From QHXM01 sp032160165 (lineage in GTDB: Bacteria > Acidobacteriota > Blastocatellia > Pyrinomonadales > Pyrinomonadaceae), in the NCBI GenBank assembly GCA_032160165.1, contig JAVHWA010000152.1, positions 1 to 64,000 of the forward strand: a stretch of DNA of 64,000 nucleotides, written 5' to 3'. A program made the translations under genes and the position numbers. Below are positions 17,786 through 26,488 of the stretch, in pieces (position 1 is the first letter of the stretch; the number at the start of each line of letters is the position of its first letter). The notes under the pieces were generated by a model. That model was not told where the DNA came from. It saw only the letters and a program-made list of their open reading frames with translations, and made no database searches.

Positions 17786-18898
17786 TTACTTTATCGCCAG
17801 CATCCGGTCAAGCGCGATGCGCGCCCAACCCGCCGTCTCTTCCGGCACACTGATTTGGTTAACTACCTCACCCGCAACCAGCGATTCGAGTGCCCAGGCC
17901 AGATTCTGAGGCGCGATGCGATACATAGTGGCGCACATGCAGAGATCCGGAGCGAGAAGTTGAATGTGGCGGTCCGGAAAGCGGTCGATCAGACGGTTGA
18001 CCAGATTCACCTCAGTACCGATCGCCCATTTCGAACCGGGTTCCGAGCCTTCTAGAGTCTTGATGATGAACTCGGTCGAACCGTTTAAGTCCGAGTTTTG
18101 AACTACCTCGTAGATGCACTCCGGATGAACCAGGACTTTTATTCCCGGCACTTGTTCGCGCACCTGATCGACGTGCCAGGGTTTGAAGCGGCCATGCACC
18201 GAGCAGTGCCCTTTCCACAAAACCAGTCGCGCCTTGCGTAACTCTTCTTCTGTGTTTCCGCCATACTCCTTGAACGGGTCCCACAAGACCATCTCGTCGA
18301 GTCCGATACCGAACTTGACGCCGGTGTTGCGACCGAGGTGTTGGTCGGGAAAGAAGAACAGCTTGTCGGCTTCTTTAAGGCTCTTATCGAACAGCGGCAC
18401 CGCGTTGGACGATGTGCAGACCACGCCGCCATTTCGCCCACAAAAAGCTTTGATCGCCGCAGTCGAGTTCATGTAGGTGATAGGCATCACCTTGAAGTCG
18501 TCGAGGATCCCCAAAGCCTGAAGTTGCTCCCAGGCATCTTCAACCTGTTCGGCCGAAGCCATGTCGGCCATCGAACACCCGGCTCCGAGATCCGGAAGAA
18601 TCACCTTCTGGTCGCCCGGCTTCAGTATGTCTGCGGACTCTGCCATGAAATGTACGCCGCAATAGACTATGAATTCGACCTCCGGTCGCGAGGCCCCCAG
18701 TTGGGCCAGCTTTAACGAATCACCAGTGAAATCGGCGTGACGGAACACGTCGTCGCGCTGATAGTGGTGTCCGAGGATCAGCAGACGAGGGCCGAGTTCG
18801 GCGCGGGCCTGCCTAATGCGCTCAGTCAGTTCCGCGTCCGACATGCCGAAATAATCTTCAAGCGCGGGAGTATTCGCCATCTCAAGAACTGCGTTCAT
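17786..18898 (-). CDS. nadA: Quinolinate synthase NadA
   Basis: Condenses iminoaspartate with dihydroxyacetone phosphate to quinolinate in NAD biosynthesis, using an oxygen-sensitive [4Fe-4S] cluster. 370 residues. Family motifs are LGHHYQRDDVFRHADFTGDS (42-61), YCGVHFMAESA, LPDLGAGCSMADM, VHPECIYEVV and DLCMCATMY. Cluster ligands are probably Cys108, Cys261 and Cys320 or Cys322. nadB and nadC are not in the window, so the pathway is not clustered here. Confidence 0.96.
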   Translation of the reverse strand: MNAVLEMANTPALEDYFGMSDAELTERIRQARAELGPRLLILGHHYQRDDVFRHADFTGDSLKLAQLGASRPEVEFIVYCGVHFMAESADILKPGDQKVILPDLGAGCSMADMASAEQVEDAWEQLQALGILDDFKVMPITYMNSTAAIKAFCGRNGGVVCTSSNAVPLFDKSLKEADKLFFFPDQHLGRNTGVKFGIGLDEMVLWDPFKEYGGNTEEELRKARLVLWKGHCSVHGRFKPWHVDQVREQVPGIKVLVHPECIYEVVQNSDLNGSTEFIIKTLEGSEPGSKWAIGTEVNLVNRLIDRFPDRHIQLLAPDLCMCATMYRIAPQNLAWALESLVAGEVVNQISVPEETAGWARIALDRMLAIK

Positions 18899-19461
18899 TC
18901 GTTATTCCCTTTCGAGACCGCACTCTTTGATGCGACCGGCGCCAAATGGGCCGTTAACGCCAAACTGCAAACTATCTCACTTCGCAGAATCAAGCGCAAG
19001 CGCATCTCACCCGACTGTTCCGACGTCCGAAACCGGCCTGGAACATCAAAGATCATTCCAAGGCCGGCATGAATTAGATGCGAAAAACCGGACGCTGGAT
19101 GTGCACCCGCACGATGAGATAAGCGCTCGGTTAAAAAAGCTCTGGCCAAAAAACGTTAGGCAGAAAAGCCCGCTGTGTTATATAAAGCTTCAAAAAATAA
19201 AAGCCCAGAAAGGCCGAGCAGTTCCCGACGGATGCCCCGATCACTCGACATCCCTTGAAGGCCAATAGTCTCCCTAAACTGCTGGCTGCTATGTCTAAGA
19301 GTCTGATGTACTCCTCGGGACTCTCGGATTACAGCCAACTGAGAGTTTTTAGCTTCGCTCAGGTGTCAACACCAGCCCGAGCTTAACGCGCCATGCGATG
19401 CCGTTTTGAGGGAACGTCTCGCTGAGCAACTCTTGCCAAATACGAAAATAGGAGAAGATAG
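18899..19461. other. 563-bp intergenic region upstream of the beta-helix protein gene
   Basis: No gene recognised. Short frames (for example minus 18895-19149) overlap the nadA start and have no domain. The last 300 bp may be a long leader for the gene at 19462. It has several G/C-rich hairpin possibilities, but I could not match a known riboswitch. Confidence 0.4.
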
Positions 19462-20430
19462 ATGAAATCCTTGCGAACAACGAAAAGCCGCTCGGTTCGA
19501 CCCATCGCCTTTGTTTTTCTAGCCGCCATGATGGTCCTGGCATTAAGTTCCTTAAGCAATAGGAGGGCGGAGGCCAACCACCCCGTGCTCTTGGAAGGCA
19601 ACTGCGACAGCCCGGTCCCAAGCACGACCCTCGTCAGTCCGGGTACGTGTGGCGACTTCGACGGTGACGGACGCATCGGCACGGCAGAGGACACGGACGG
19701 GGCCGACCGCATCTTTGGAACGCTGAACGCCGCCATAGGTCCGGGCACGGGCGCTGCGGCTGGTACGGGCGCCAACTATAACGGTACAATCCTGATCGTC
19801 GGGTCCGGGCGGTACGCCGAACAAGTGCTCATCGGTTTTCCCACCGCGCCCTTTCAGGGCGGATCCATAAACCCCGGCAACGTCACCATAGAAGCCGCAC
19901 CCGGCGTGATAGCCAATATTGATGCAGTCTTGCAGGGTGATCCAGCAGGCGGCAACACCACCCGTATGGACAGCACCGGCATAATCATTAACTATGCCAA
20001 CTCCACACACAGCGACCGCACAGTCACCTTGCGCAACCTCGGCATTCGTAACTGGAGCCAGGGAGTCGGCATCGGCGGTTTTGGTAGCGTTGTGGTGGAT
20101 AACTGCCGTTTCGAGAACAACCGCACCGCGGGGCTAAGGTCAACCAGCAGCGTCAATTTGGTAATCACAAACTCGCAGTTCTCCAACAACGGCCACCGCG
20201 TTGCCCCGTCCAACGTTAACACGCCCAACGCGGGTGATGGACTGTGGGTCGAGTCCGCCAATGGCGTCAGAGTATTCAATTCGACCTTCTCAAATAACGC
20301 CGGGGCCGGCATCCGCAACGACACGGGCTCCGCCAGCAAGGTCAAGCTCTTCAAGGTTGGCACGTTCTTGAATGGCACGGACATCGTTGGGCCGGTCACG
20401 ATTTCCGCGGACCCCAACTATTCAAACTAA
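19462..20430 (+). CDS. Secreted right-handed beta-helix protein with EF-hand-like motif
   Basis: 322 residues; AGGAGA lies 7 nt before the ATG. The N-terminus has a basic region, hydrophobic core PIAFVFLAAMMVLALSSL and probable cleavage near AEANH. Residues around 60-75 contain DFDGDGRIGTAED, an EF-hand/dockerin-like Ca-binding loop. The rest has repeated turns typical of beta-helix proteins (VTLRNLGIRNWSQGVGI, VVVDNCRFENNRTAGLR, LVITNSQFSNNG, VRVFNSTFSNNAGAGI). This fold occurs in polysaccharide lyases and surface proteins; no lyase active site is evident, so a carbohydrate-binding or structural role is only a guess. The gene is followed by a 57-bp palindromic repeat and a hairpin terminator. 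Confidence 0.8.
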   Translation: MKSLRTTKSRSVRPIAFVFLAAMMVLALSSLSNRRAEANHPVLLEGNCDSPVPSTTLVSPGTCGDFDGDGRIGTAEDTDGADRIFGTLNAAIGPGTGAAAGTGANYNGTILIVGSGRYAEQVLIGFPTAPFQGGSINPGNVTIEAAPGVIANIDAVLQGDPAGGNTTRMDSTGIIINYANSTHSDRTVTLRNLGIRNWSQGVGIGGFGSVVVDNCRFENNRTAGLRSTSSVNLVITNSQFSNNGHRVAPSNVNTPNAGDGLWVESANGVRVFNSTFSNNAGAGIRNDTGSASKVKLFKVGTFLNGTDIVGPVTISADPNYSN

Positions 20431-20456
20431 TGGTGCTGGGTACGTTTCGCTCAGAG

Positions 20457-20513
20457 TGTCCGACAAATCTTCAGTTTGTCGCAGCGCAGCGACAAGCTCA
20501 AGCTTGTCGGACA
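20457..20513 (-). repeat. 57-bp nested palindromic repeat, copy 1
   Basis: Ends are TGTCCGACAA and TTGTCGGACA. Inside are two smaller palindromes, GACAAATCTTCAGTTTGTC and GACAAGCTCAAGCTTGTC. Read on the minus strand it matches 46831-46887 at 48 of 57 positions by eye. Confidence 0.85.
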
Positions 20514-20549
20514 TCGATCATACCCACTACCAATAATTAGACAGCACGA

Positions 20550-20589
20550 GGCGCGGGAAGAGCATCTGCTAATCTCTTCCCGCGCCTTT
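20550..20589 (+). terminator. Hairpin terminator after the beta-helix protein gene
   Basis: A 13-bp perfect stem (GGCGCGGGAAGAG with CTCTTCCCGCGCC) and an 11-nt loop are followed by only TTTCC. It lies between convergent genes; the weak T-run favours plus-strand termination. Confidence 0.65.
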
Positions 20590-20628
20590 CCAAACTCAAC
20601 CACGTCCGCTTTGCTTTCCCGTCAGCTT

Positions 20629-22041
20629 TCAGGGATGTGTCATCTCCTCGGGCTTCACATACTCGTCAAACTGCTCGCCCGTCAGAAGACCCAGCTGGAT
20701 TGCGGATTCACGCAAAGAGATGCCTCTCTTGTGCGCGTTCTTGGCTATCTTCGCGGCGTTGTCATAGCCGATATGAGGATTCAAGGCCGTCACCAGCATG
20801 AGCGAATTCTTCAAGTGCTCATCAATCTTTTCTCGATTTAGTTCGATGCCGGCAAGGCAGTAGTCAACAAAGCCGTGAGAGGCGTCTTTGAGAAGGCGAA
20901 TCGAGTGCAGCAGGTTGTGAATCATCACTGGATTGAAGACGTTCAACTCAAAGTTGCCCTGCGAACCGGCAAAGCCGATGGCCGCGTCGTTTCCCATCAC
21001 CTGCACGGCCACCATTGTCATGGCCTCGCTCTGAGTTGGGTTGACCTTTCCAGGCATGATTGAAGAACCGGGCTCGTTCTCGGGAAGCACAAGTTCGCAC
21101 AGCCCTGCTCTGGGTCCCGATGCCAGCCAGCGAATGTCGTTCGCGATCTTCATCAACGATGCGGCCAGGGTTTTTAACGCGCCGCTGGCAAAAACGAGCT
21201 CATCATGAGCGGAAAGCGCGGCGAATTTATTCGGGTGCGGCTTAAACGGCAGTCGAGTCAGCTCGGCGATTTTCGCAGCCGCTCGCTCGCCGAATTCAGG
21301 ATGCGAGTTGAGTCCCGTGCCGACTGCAGTCCCACCGATAGCCAGTTCGTATAGCCCCGGCAGAACCATCTTCAACCTTTCGATATCGCGCTCAAGCAAG
21401 CTGGCCCAACCGGACATTTCCTGGCCGACGGTTAGCGGGGTTGCATCCTGTAGATGCGTGCGGCCAATCTTGACGACGTCGGCAAATTCTTTCGCCTTGG
21501 CATCGATCGCGTCGTGAACGCGCTGGATCTCGGGAACCAGTTTGTTCATCTCTTCCGCGGCCGCGATATGCATGGCCGTCGGGAATGTGTCGTTGGATGA
21601 CTGCGACATGTTGACGTGATCGTTGGGATGGATCGGCTCCTTGCTTCCCATAACGCCGCCCGCAATCTCGATCGCGCGGTTCGAGATCACTTCATTGGCG
21701 TTCATGTTCGTCTGCGTGCCACTGCCTGTTTGCCAGACTTTAAGCGGGAAGTGCTCATCCAACTTGCCATCGATCACTTCGTCGGCGGCTTGTGCGATTA
21801 GTTGTGCTTTGTCTGACGGCAGCTTGCCCAGATCGTTGTTGACCAGCGCGGCTGCTTTCTTGAGTATGCCGAGGGCGCGAATCATCTCGCGCGGCATGAT
21901 GTCATTACCGATGTTGAAATGAAGTAGAGAGCGCTGGGTCTGCGCACCCCAGTACTTATCGCTTGCTACTTCGACCTCGCCCATCGAATCTGTCTCGATG
22001 CGGGTGTTTCCTTGCTTCGGTTCCGTGGCTTTTCCTGACAT
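20629..22041 (-). CDS. fumC: Class II fumarate hydratase
   Basis: Interconverts fumarate and L-malate in the TCA cycle; iron-independent homotetramer. About 470 residues, normal for FumC. The fumarase/aspartase signature GSSIMPGKVNPTQ is present, with the catalytic region NDHVNMSQSSNDTFPTAMH and TGLNSHPEF. The ATG at 22041 is preferred over 22053 because the purine-rich GGAAGAGG directly abuts the earlier ATG and is better spaced for the later one. No adjacent TCA genes; the 2-oxoacid dehydrogenase cluster begins 1.8 kb away. Confidence 0.95.
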   Translation of the reverse strand: MSGKATEPKQGNTRIETDSMGEVEVASDKYWGAQTQRSLLHFNIGNDIMPREMIRALGILKKAAALVNNDLGKLPSDKAQLIAQAADEVIDGKLDEHFPLKVWQTGSGTQTNMNANEVISNRAIEIAGGVMGSKEPIHPNDHVNMSQSSNDTFPTAMHIAAAEEMNKLVPEIQRVHDAIDAKAKEFADVVKIGRTHLQDATPLTVGQEMSGWASLLERDIERLKMVLPGLYELAIGGTAVGTGLNSHPEFGERAAAKIAELTRLPFKPHPNKFAALSAHDELVFASGALKTLAASLMKIANDIRWLASGPRAGLCELVLPENEPGSSIMPGKVNPTQSEAMTMVAVQVMGNDAAIGFAGSQGNFELNVFNPVMIHNLLHSIRLLKDASHGFVDYCLAGIELNREKIDEHLKNSLMLVTALNPHIGYDNAAKIAKNAHKRGISLRESAIQLGLLTGEQFDEYVKPEEMTHP

Positions 22042-22287
22042 CAATGTGTACATCCTCTTCCGAGTGGAGCGCGCCCATTATTGAATACGAACAAGGCCGG
22101 CGTGCGGACTAAAATAATTTTGCACAGGAGGTGTTTTCGAAGGGATTGTATACCATATCGCGTGCAGGGAGGCAGATCTATGAATATGCGCTTGGCGCCC
22201 CGCTTGGCTCATAGAGTGATTGCCTCCAGAAATGACGTTGTGGTTTTCCTCGCAGGTAAGGTAGGCGGGCACCGCTCGCCACGAAGA

Positions 22288-22584
22288 AATCACGCGCGCT
22301 TCTCCAGCCTCATGTTTCTCCATCGCCCGCGCAACCTCGACGGCATTACAATAATCCGAATTCATGAAGTCGGGGCTGATAAGAAGCGAGATCACGCTAG
22401 CAGCGTTGAGGTGCGCTTTGACTCATCGTCCCATCCTCTACCTGCGCCGATGTCGCGGTCATACCAGTCCGTGATGATTTTCTGTCGCCGAAGACGGCGA
22501 GGTGCTTCTCTAGTCACGTAGCTTCTCATCTTCGTGAGCATAGGAGTAGAAAACTTCGATAGCTCTGGTAGGTTGAGGATCCAC
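22288..22584 (-). pseudogene. Decayed TIR-domain gene with several frameshifts
   Basis: Joining successive minus-strand frames recovers a TIR domain: RAIEVFYSYAHEDEKLRD (one frame), LEKHLAVF (second), LRRQKIITDWYDRDIGAG and GWDDE (third), then VKAHLNAASVISLLISPDF, MNSDYCNAVEVARAMEKHE and AGEARVI (fourth). These match the order of bacterial TIR proteins (FISYSHKDE, LRRQGxIxxWHDRxIxAG, ILLLVSPDFxxSDYC, HExGExRVIP). The first junction also has an in-frame TAG. After RVI the similarity stops and no effector domain follows. A GTG at 22584 with AAGGAG upstream could have been the start. TIR proteins act in NAD cleavage and immune signalling; this one looks inactivated. Sequencing error is unlikely to explain three shifts but should be excluded. 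Confidence 0.75.
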
Positions 22585-22704
22585 AGGCCTTCAAACTCCT
22601 TTCGGTCCATGAGGCTCTTTGCTCTGGAGTTATTATAGCTATTCAACGACTAAGGCCCCACTGTTTCATCACCTTCGACCGCAGTGCCGATGAATGCATT
22701 GGGA

Positions 22705-22923
22705 TCGAGTCCGCGTAAGCGGACGATTGAGAGTAGCGCAGCAGTTCACTGCTGGGGATGAGGAGCGGAGAACATGCGTAGTCCGTGAAGCGGACGGCTG
22801 CATGTTGAATACCAGATATCAACTCTTTCAGTCGTCCGTTTCACGGACTACGTCGCGAATGTCTCTCGTTTCCCCAGCGATGAATCGCTGGGCTATTTTC
22901 AGTCGTCCGCTAAGGCGGACTAC
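22705..22923. repeat. Cluster of REP-like palindromes (GTCCG...CGGAC)
   Basis: Four related palindromes: 22709-22724, 22781-22795, 22834-22848 and 22905-22920. The middle two form a larger inverted repeat with 23-bp arms (22778-22800 and 22829-22851, two mismatches). Two different palindromes, CAGCAGTTCACTGCTG (22739) and CCCAGCGATGAATCGCTGGG (22873), alternate with them. Confidence 0.8.
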
Positions 22924-22949
22924 CCAAACTACTGTCGAGCAAAGTCAGC

Positions 22950-22973
22950 CTAACCGATCACCAAATACTTCAT
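22950..22973 (-). other. Seven-codon reading-frame stub overlapping the antitoxin stop
   Basis: The antitoxin stop is embedded in ATGA, from which a second frame starts and reads MKYLVIG before TAG. ATGA coupling is typical of antitoxin-toxin gene pairs, and MKYLV resembles the beginning of PIN-domain toxins. The frame ends about 30 bp from the palindrome cluster, so the toxin may have been lost there. Confidence 0.4.
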
Positions 22974-23170
22974 TTTTCGAGTAACTCGGCATAGACATCA
23001 TCCTCTGAATTATTCCATACCGAACCCAACGAGCTTTCGCTGGCTCTCAACCAATAGTTCGCTTCATCGATTAGCGGAGTAATCAGAACTTCTGTTCCTT
23101 CGGGGATCTCGACTTCTTCTAGCAACTCGATCTTCCCTTCACGCACGATTGCTCGAATTGTATTTAGCAT
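22970..23170 (-). CDS. Small antitoxin-like protein (VapB/AbrB-like type), orphan
   Basis: 66 residues from the ATG at 23170, which has AGGAGG 7 nt upstream. The first half (MLNTIRAIVREGKIELLEEV followed by EIPEGTEVLITPL) has the swapped-hairpin-like strand pattern of AbrB-like antitoxins. The second half (WLRASESSLGSVWNNSEDDV then YAELLEK) matches the toxin-binding tail seen in short antitoxins paired with PIN or MazF-like toxins. No toxin gene follows: only a seven-codon frame and then palindromic repeats. It could still act as a solitary DNA-binding regulator. Confidence 0.7.
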   Translation of the reverse strand: MLNTIRAIVREGKIELLEEVEIPEGTEVLITPLIDEANYWLRASESSLGSVWNNSEDDVYAELLEK

Positions 23171-23231
23171 CTTCACACCTCCTTCGTGCAGGATACCGGA
23201 AGCCAAATTGCCAGCAAAGGGCGGCCGATAA

Positions 23232-23615
23232 TCAATCGCCCTCCCCACCTTCCACCGCCGCCCCCGACTCTTTCCATGCCTTCCATCCGCCGGCCATCGA
23301 GGACACGTCGCAGTAGCCCATCTGCTGGAGCACATCTGCCGCCAGGGCGGAGCGATAGCCTCCACCGCAGTAAAGTATTAGCTCGGCGCCTTTGTCGGGC
23401 ACGAGTTGTTCGATATCTCGTTCGATGATGCCTTTGCCCAGGTGTTCGGCTCCCGCCGCGTGACCCGCTCGCCATTCGTCGTCTTCGCGCACGTCAATCA
23501 GGCGCACGACCTCTTCCGTGTCGGCTAATCGTTCCAGCGTCTCTTCAACGGAGATCTCGCGTACGCGCCGTTTGGCATCATTTACTAGTTTCAAAAAGCC
23601 CGGGGAATGTTCCAT
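23232..23615 (-). CDS. Rhodanese-like domain protein
   Basis: 127 residues from the ATG at 23615 with AAGGAG upstream. A single rhodanese domain contains VRLIDVREDDEWRAGH and the active loop LYCGGGYRSA with the persulfide-forming Cys, then the late SSMAGGWKAW motif. Such proteins transfer sulfane sulfur to acceptors such as thiols or cyanide. It is divergent from the dihydrolipoyl dehydrogenase gene; acceptor unknown. Confidence 0.9.
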   Translation of the reverse strand: MEHSPGFLKLVNDAKRRVREISVEETLERLADTEEVVRLIDVREDDEWRAGHAAGAEHLGKGIIERDIEQLVPDKGAELILYCGGGYRSALAADVLQQMGYCDVSSMAGGWKAWKESGAAVEGGEGD

Positions 23616-23687
23616 GAATTCTCCTTGGTTCGAGCAGCGCGCATGCGACCGCATGTCCTCCGATGTAAACCAGCTCAAGAATCGCGA

Positions 23688-23710
23688 CGCAAACTAACAG
23701 TTTGCGCTAC
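23688..23710. repeat. 23-bp palindrome-containing repeat, copy 1
   Basis: Core palindrome GCAAACTAACAGTTTGC followed by GCTAC. The identical 23 bp occurs at 55575-55597, 32 kb away. Confidence 0.85.
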
Positions 23711-23852
23711 AGAGCGCTACCCGCTGGATGAAAAACGCTTCCCGCATTATAATTCCTTTTGCAATACCAACCCATTAATTCAAGTATCTATTCTCGAAGC
23801 ACCACGAGAACTGTTTGTGGTGCGTCGTTTTCACCGAGAGAGGATCACCATC

Positions 23853-25259
23853 TTGTCGACTGAACAATTCGATGTGACCGTTATTGGGAGCGGGCCGGGC
23901 GGTTATGTGGCGGCAATTCGCGGAGCCCAGCTCGGACTCAAAGTGGCGATTGTAGAGAAGGATAAGCGGCTGGGCGGCACCTGCACCCTACGCGGCTGCA
24001 TTCCTACCAAACAACTTCTGATGTCGGCACACTACTATGAGAAGGCGCAGCACCTGGCTGACTTTGGCGTGCAGATCTCAGAGGTCAAGCTCGCATTCGC
24101 AGACGTCCAGAAGCGTAAAGAGAAGGTCGTGATGAAGAACTCGAAGGGCATCGAGTTCCTGATGAAGAAGAACAAAATCACGACCTTCAAAGGCAAAGGA
24201 CGTCTGGCCCTCCCCGGTAAAGTTATAGTCACAGGCGACGACGGCAAAGAGCAGACAATCAATACGCGAAACATTATCATCGCCACCGGCTCAGTCGTTC
24301 GCCCGATTCCGGGATTTGAGACGGACGGCGAACGTGTGGTCAACAGCGATCACATACTCGAATTGAACCAGGTGCCCAAGTCACTGATCGTGATGGGCGC
24401 GGGTGCCGTCGGTGTGGAGTTTGCCTCGGTCTATTCCCGCTTCGGCTGCGAGACGACCATCGTCGAATTGATGCCGCGACTTCTTCCCATTGAAGATGAG
24501 GAAGTTTCCAAAGAACTGGAGCGAGCATTCCGTAAGCGCGGGATCAAGTCGCAGGTCGACACCAAACTGGAGAAGCTGGAAAAGACCGACAAGGGCGTCA
24601 AGCTAACGGGCAAGACATCGAAAGGGGAGGCCGTCACATTGGAAGCGGAGATGCTTTTGGTGGCCGTAGGTCGAATGGCTTTCATAGAAGGTCTGGGACT
24701 TGAGGGCACGAAGATCAAAGTCGAGCGCGGAACAGTTCAGGTGGACGAGTTCTGTCGGACCGGAGAGCCCAATGTTTATGCCATCGGCGATGTGATCCCC
24801 ACTCCCCTGCTGGCGCATCTGGCTTCGAAGGAGGGCATCGTCGCGATTGAGCAGATCGCCGGACAGAAAGACGTGCGTCCGATCAACCTGCGCCACGTTC
24901 CGAGCTGCACATACTGCGATCCGGAAGTGGCAAGTGTCGGCCTGACGGAGAAGAAAGCGCGCGACGAAGGTTACGACGTTAAGACTGCGAAGTTTCTTTT
25001 CTCTGCTTCAGGTAAAGCGCGTATCCTCGGGGAGGAAGAAGGCTTCGTCAAGATCGTCAGCGAGACCAGGTATGACGAGCTGCTCGGCGTTCATATCATT
25101 GGCCCACATGCAACCGAATTGATCGCTGAAGCCTGCGTAGCACTGCAGCTTGAGTCAACTGCTGATGAGCTGGGCCGCACGATGCATGCACACCCGACGA
25201 TTTCGGAGGCGGTGATGGAAGCAGCCGAAGGTATTCATGGGTTAACGATACATATGTAG
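23853..25259 (+). CDS. lpdA: Dihydrolipoyl dehydrogenase (E3)
   Basis: FAD disulfide oxidoreductase that reoxidises the dihydrolipoyl arm of 2-oxoacid dehydrogenase E2 with NAD. About 468 residues from the TTG at 23853, preceded by AGAGAGG; the frame is open back to 23607 but homologous sequence begins at STEQFDVTVIGSGPGGY. FAD motif GSGPGGY (12-18), redox pair Cys44/Cys49 in GGTCTLRGCIPTK, NAD motif MGAGAVGVEF, FAD motif YAIGDV and the C-terminal active-site HPTISE are all present. It leads the pdhA-pdhB-DUF4242-E2 cluster. Confidence 0.95.
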   Translation: MSTEQFDVTVIGSGPGGYVAAIRGAQLGLKVAIVEKDKRLGGTCTLRGCIPTKQLLMSAHYYEKAQHLADFGVQISEVKLAFADVQKRKEKVVMKNSKGIEFLMKKNKITTFKGKGRLALPGKVIVTGDDGKEQTINTRNIIIATGSVVRPIPGFETDGERVVNSDHILELNQVPKSLIVMGAGAVGVEFASVYSRFGCETTIVELMPRLLPIEDEEVSKELERAFRKRGIKSQVDTKLEKLEKTDKGVKLTGKTSKGEAVTLEAEMLLVAVGRMAFIEGLGLEGTKIKVERGTVQVDEFCRTGEPNVYAIGDVIPTPLLAHLASKEGIVAIEQIAGQKDVRPINLRHVPSCTYCDPEVASVGLTEKKARDEGYDVKTAKFLFSASGKARILGEEEGFVKIVSETRYDELLGVHIIGPHATELIAEACVALQLESTADELGRTMHAHPTISEAVMEAAEGIHGLTIHM

Positions 25260-25307
25260 CAGTTGGCAGTTGGCAGTTGGCAGTTGGCAGTTGGCAGTTG
25301 GCAGTTG
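25259..25307. repeat. Perfect 7x GCAGTTG tandem array after lpdA
   Basis: Seven exact copies of GCAGTTG start at the last base of the lpdA stop codon. No complementary arm is seen next to it; one exists at 27729-27828. Confidence 0.95.
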
Positions 25308-25371
25308 AACGCAAGCACTTACGGCTGATTGAGTCCAGTGCTTCCATCGTGGTCGCCGCCTGCACGATCCT

Positions 25372-26457
25372 ATGAAAAAAGAGACACCACAGACTTTGAG
25401 CAAAGCTGGAGCGGCCGCAGACACTTCCCCTCCATTGTCCTGCACTAGCGAGACCTCGCTCTCGCGTGAGCAGATGCTTGAGCTGTATCGCTATCTGAAG
25501 CTCACCCGTTTGCTCGAAGAGCGGTTGGTTAATCTCTACCGCCAAACAAGAGTGGTGGGAGGCGTCTTTCGTTCGCTCGGTCAGGAAGCAACAGCGGTCG
25601 GCACCGCTTACGCCCTCGAGCCGCAGGATTTTATAACGCCATTGATACGTGACCTGGGGGCGGTGCTGGTCAAGGGTATTCGTCCGCGCGAGATTTTCGC
25701 GCAGTACATGGCGAAGGCATGGGGACCGTCGGGCGGTCGAGACCTGAACATTCATTTCGGCGACATGGCCAAGGGGTTCATCGGTCCGATCTCACATCTT
25801 GGCGATATGATTCCGGTGATGACGGGCGTGCTCCTGGCCGGCCGCATGCAAAATAAGAATATTGTCGCCATCGCCTACATAGGCGACGGTGGAATGAGCA
25901 CCGGCGCATTTCACGAGGGCCTGAACTTCGCAGCGGTGCAGCGCCTGCCGCTGATTGTGGTCGCAGAGTACAACCAGTACGCCTACTCAACTCCTACATC
26001 GAAGCAAACGGCAGTAAAAGACCTCGCGGAAAAGGCCGCGGGATACGGGATCCCCGGTCATATCGTTGACGGCAACGATATCGTTGCCTGTTACGAAGTG
26101 ACGAAGAAGGCTGCCGAGGTTGCGCGCGAAGGCGGTGGCGCGGTCCTGATTGAAGCCAAGACCTATCGCCGAAAGGGACACGCTGAGCACGACGATCAGC
26201 GCTATGTTCCACCTGATGAGATTGAATGGTGGGAGAAGAACAACGATCCCCTCGATCGATTCGAGCGATTTTTGAATAACGGCGGGATCGCGACTCGCGC
26301 GAAGCTTGACGAGATCACGGCTAATATTCAACGCGAGATCGATGAAGACGTCGCGTGGGCCGAGTCGTCACCGATGCCGGACGCAGAGAAGGCGGCCTAT
26401 CAGGTTTTTGATAATGAGATCGTTGCGCCGGCGTTTCGCCCGAAGATTTCGTGGTGA
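25372..26457 (+). CDS. pdhA: 2-oxoacid dehydrogenase E1 alpha subunit (pyruvate or branched-chain type)
   Basis: 361 residues. Thiamine diphosphate-dependent decarboxylase half-subunit of an alpha2beta2 E1. The ThDP/Mg motif is GDGGMSTGAFHEGLNFAAV with AEYNQYAYSTP. KTYRRKGHAEHDDQRYVPP is the phosphorylation-loop-like region. Substrate cannot be settled: pyruvate, acetoin and 2-oxoisovalerate enzymes share these motifs. The first roughly 30 residues look non-conserved, so a later start (MLELYRYLKL) is possible. Followed by a 34-bp perfect inverted repeat and then pdhB. Confidence 0.9.
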   Translation: MKKETPQTLSKAGAAADTSPPLSCTSETSLSREQMLELYRYLKLTRLLEERLVNLYRQTRVVGGVFRSLGQEATAVGTAYALEPQDFITPLIRDLGAVLVKGIRPREIFAQYMAKAWGPSGGRDLNIHFGDMAKGFIGPISHLGDMIPVMTGVLLAGRMQNKNIVAIAYIGDGGMSTGAFHEGLNFAAVQRLPLIVVAEYNQYAYSTPTSKQTAVKDLAEKAAGYGIPGHIVDGNDIVACYEVTKKAAEVAREGGGAVLIEAKTYRRKGHAEHDDQRYVPPDEIEWWEKNNDPLDRFERFLNNGGIATRAKLDEITANIQREIDEDVAWAESSPMPDAEKAAYQVFDNEIVAPAFRPKISW

Positions 26458-26488
26458 TGGAACTTAAAGGTAACGCGATGGTGGACGA

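Noticed and set aside
18899..19461. Riboswitch upstream of the secreted beta-helix gene
   Set aside because: Long leader, but I could not find the conserved core of any class I know.
22081..22521. Plus-strand frame of 146 codons
   Set aside because: Lies opposite the TIR remnant, whose motifs explain the sequence; no domain of its own.
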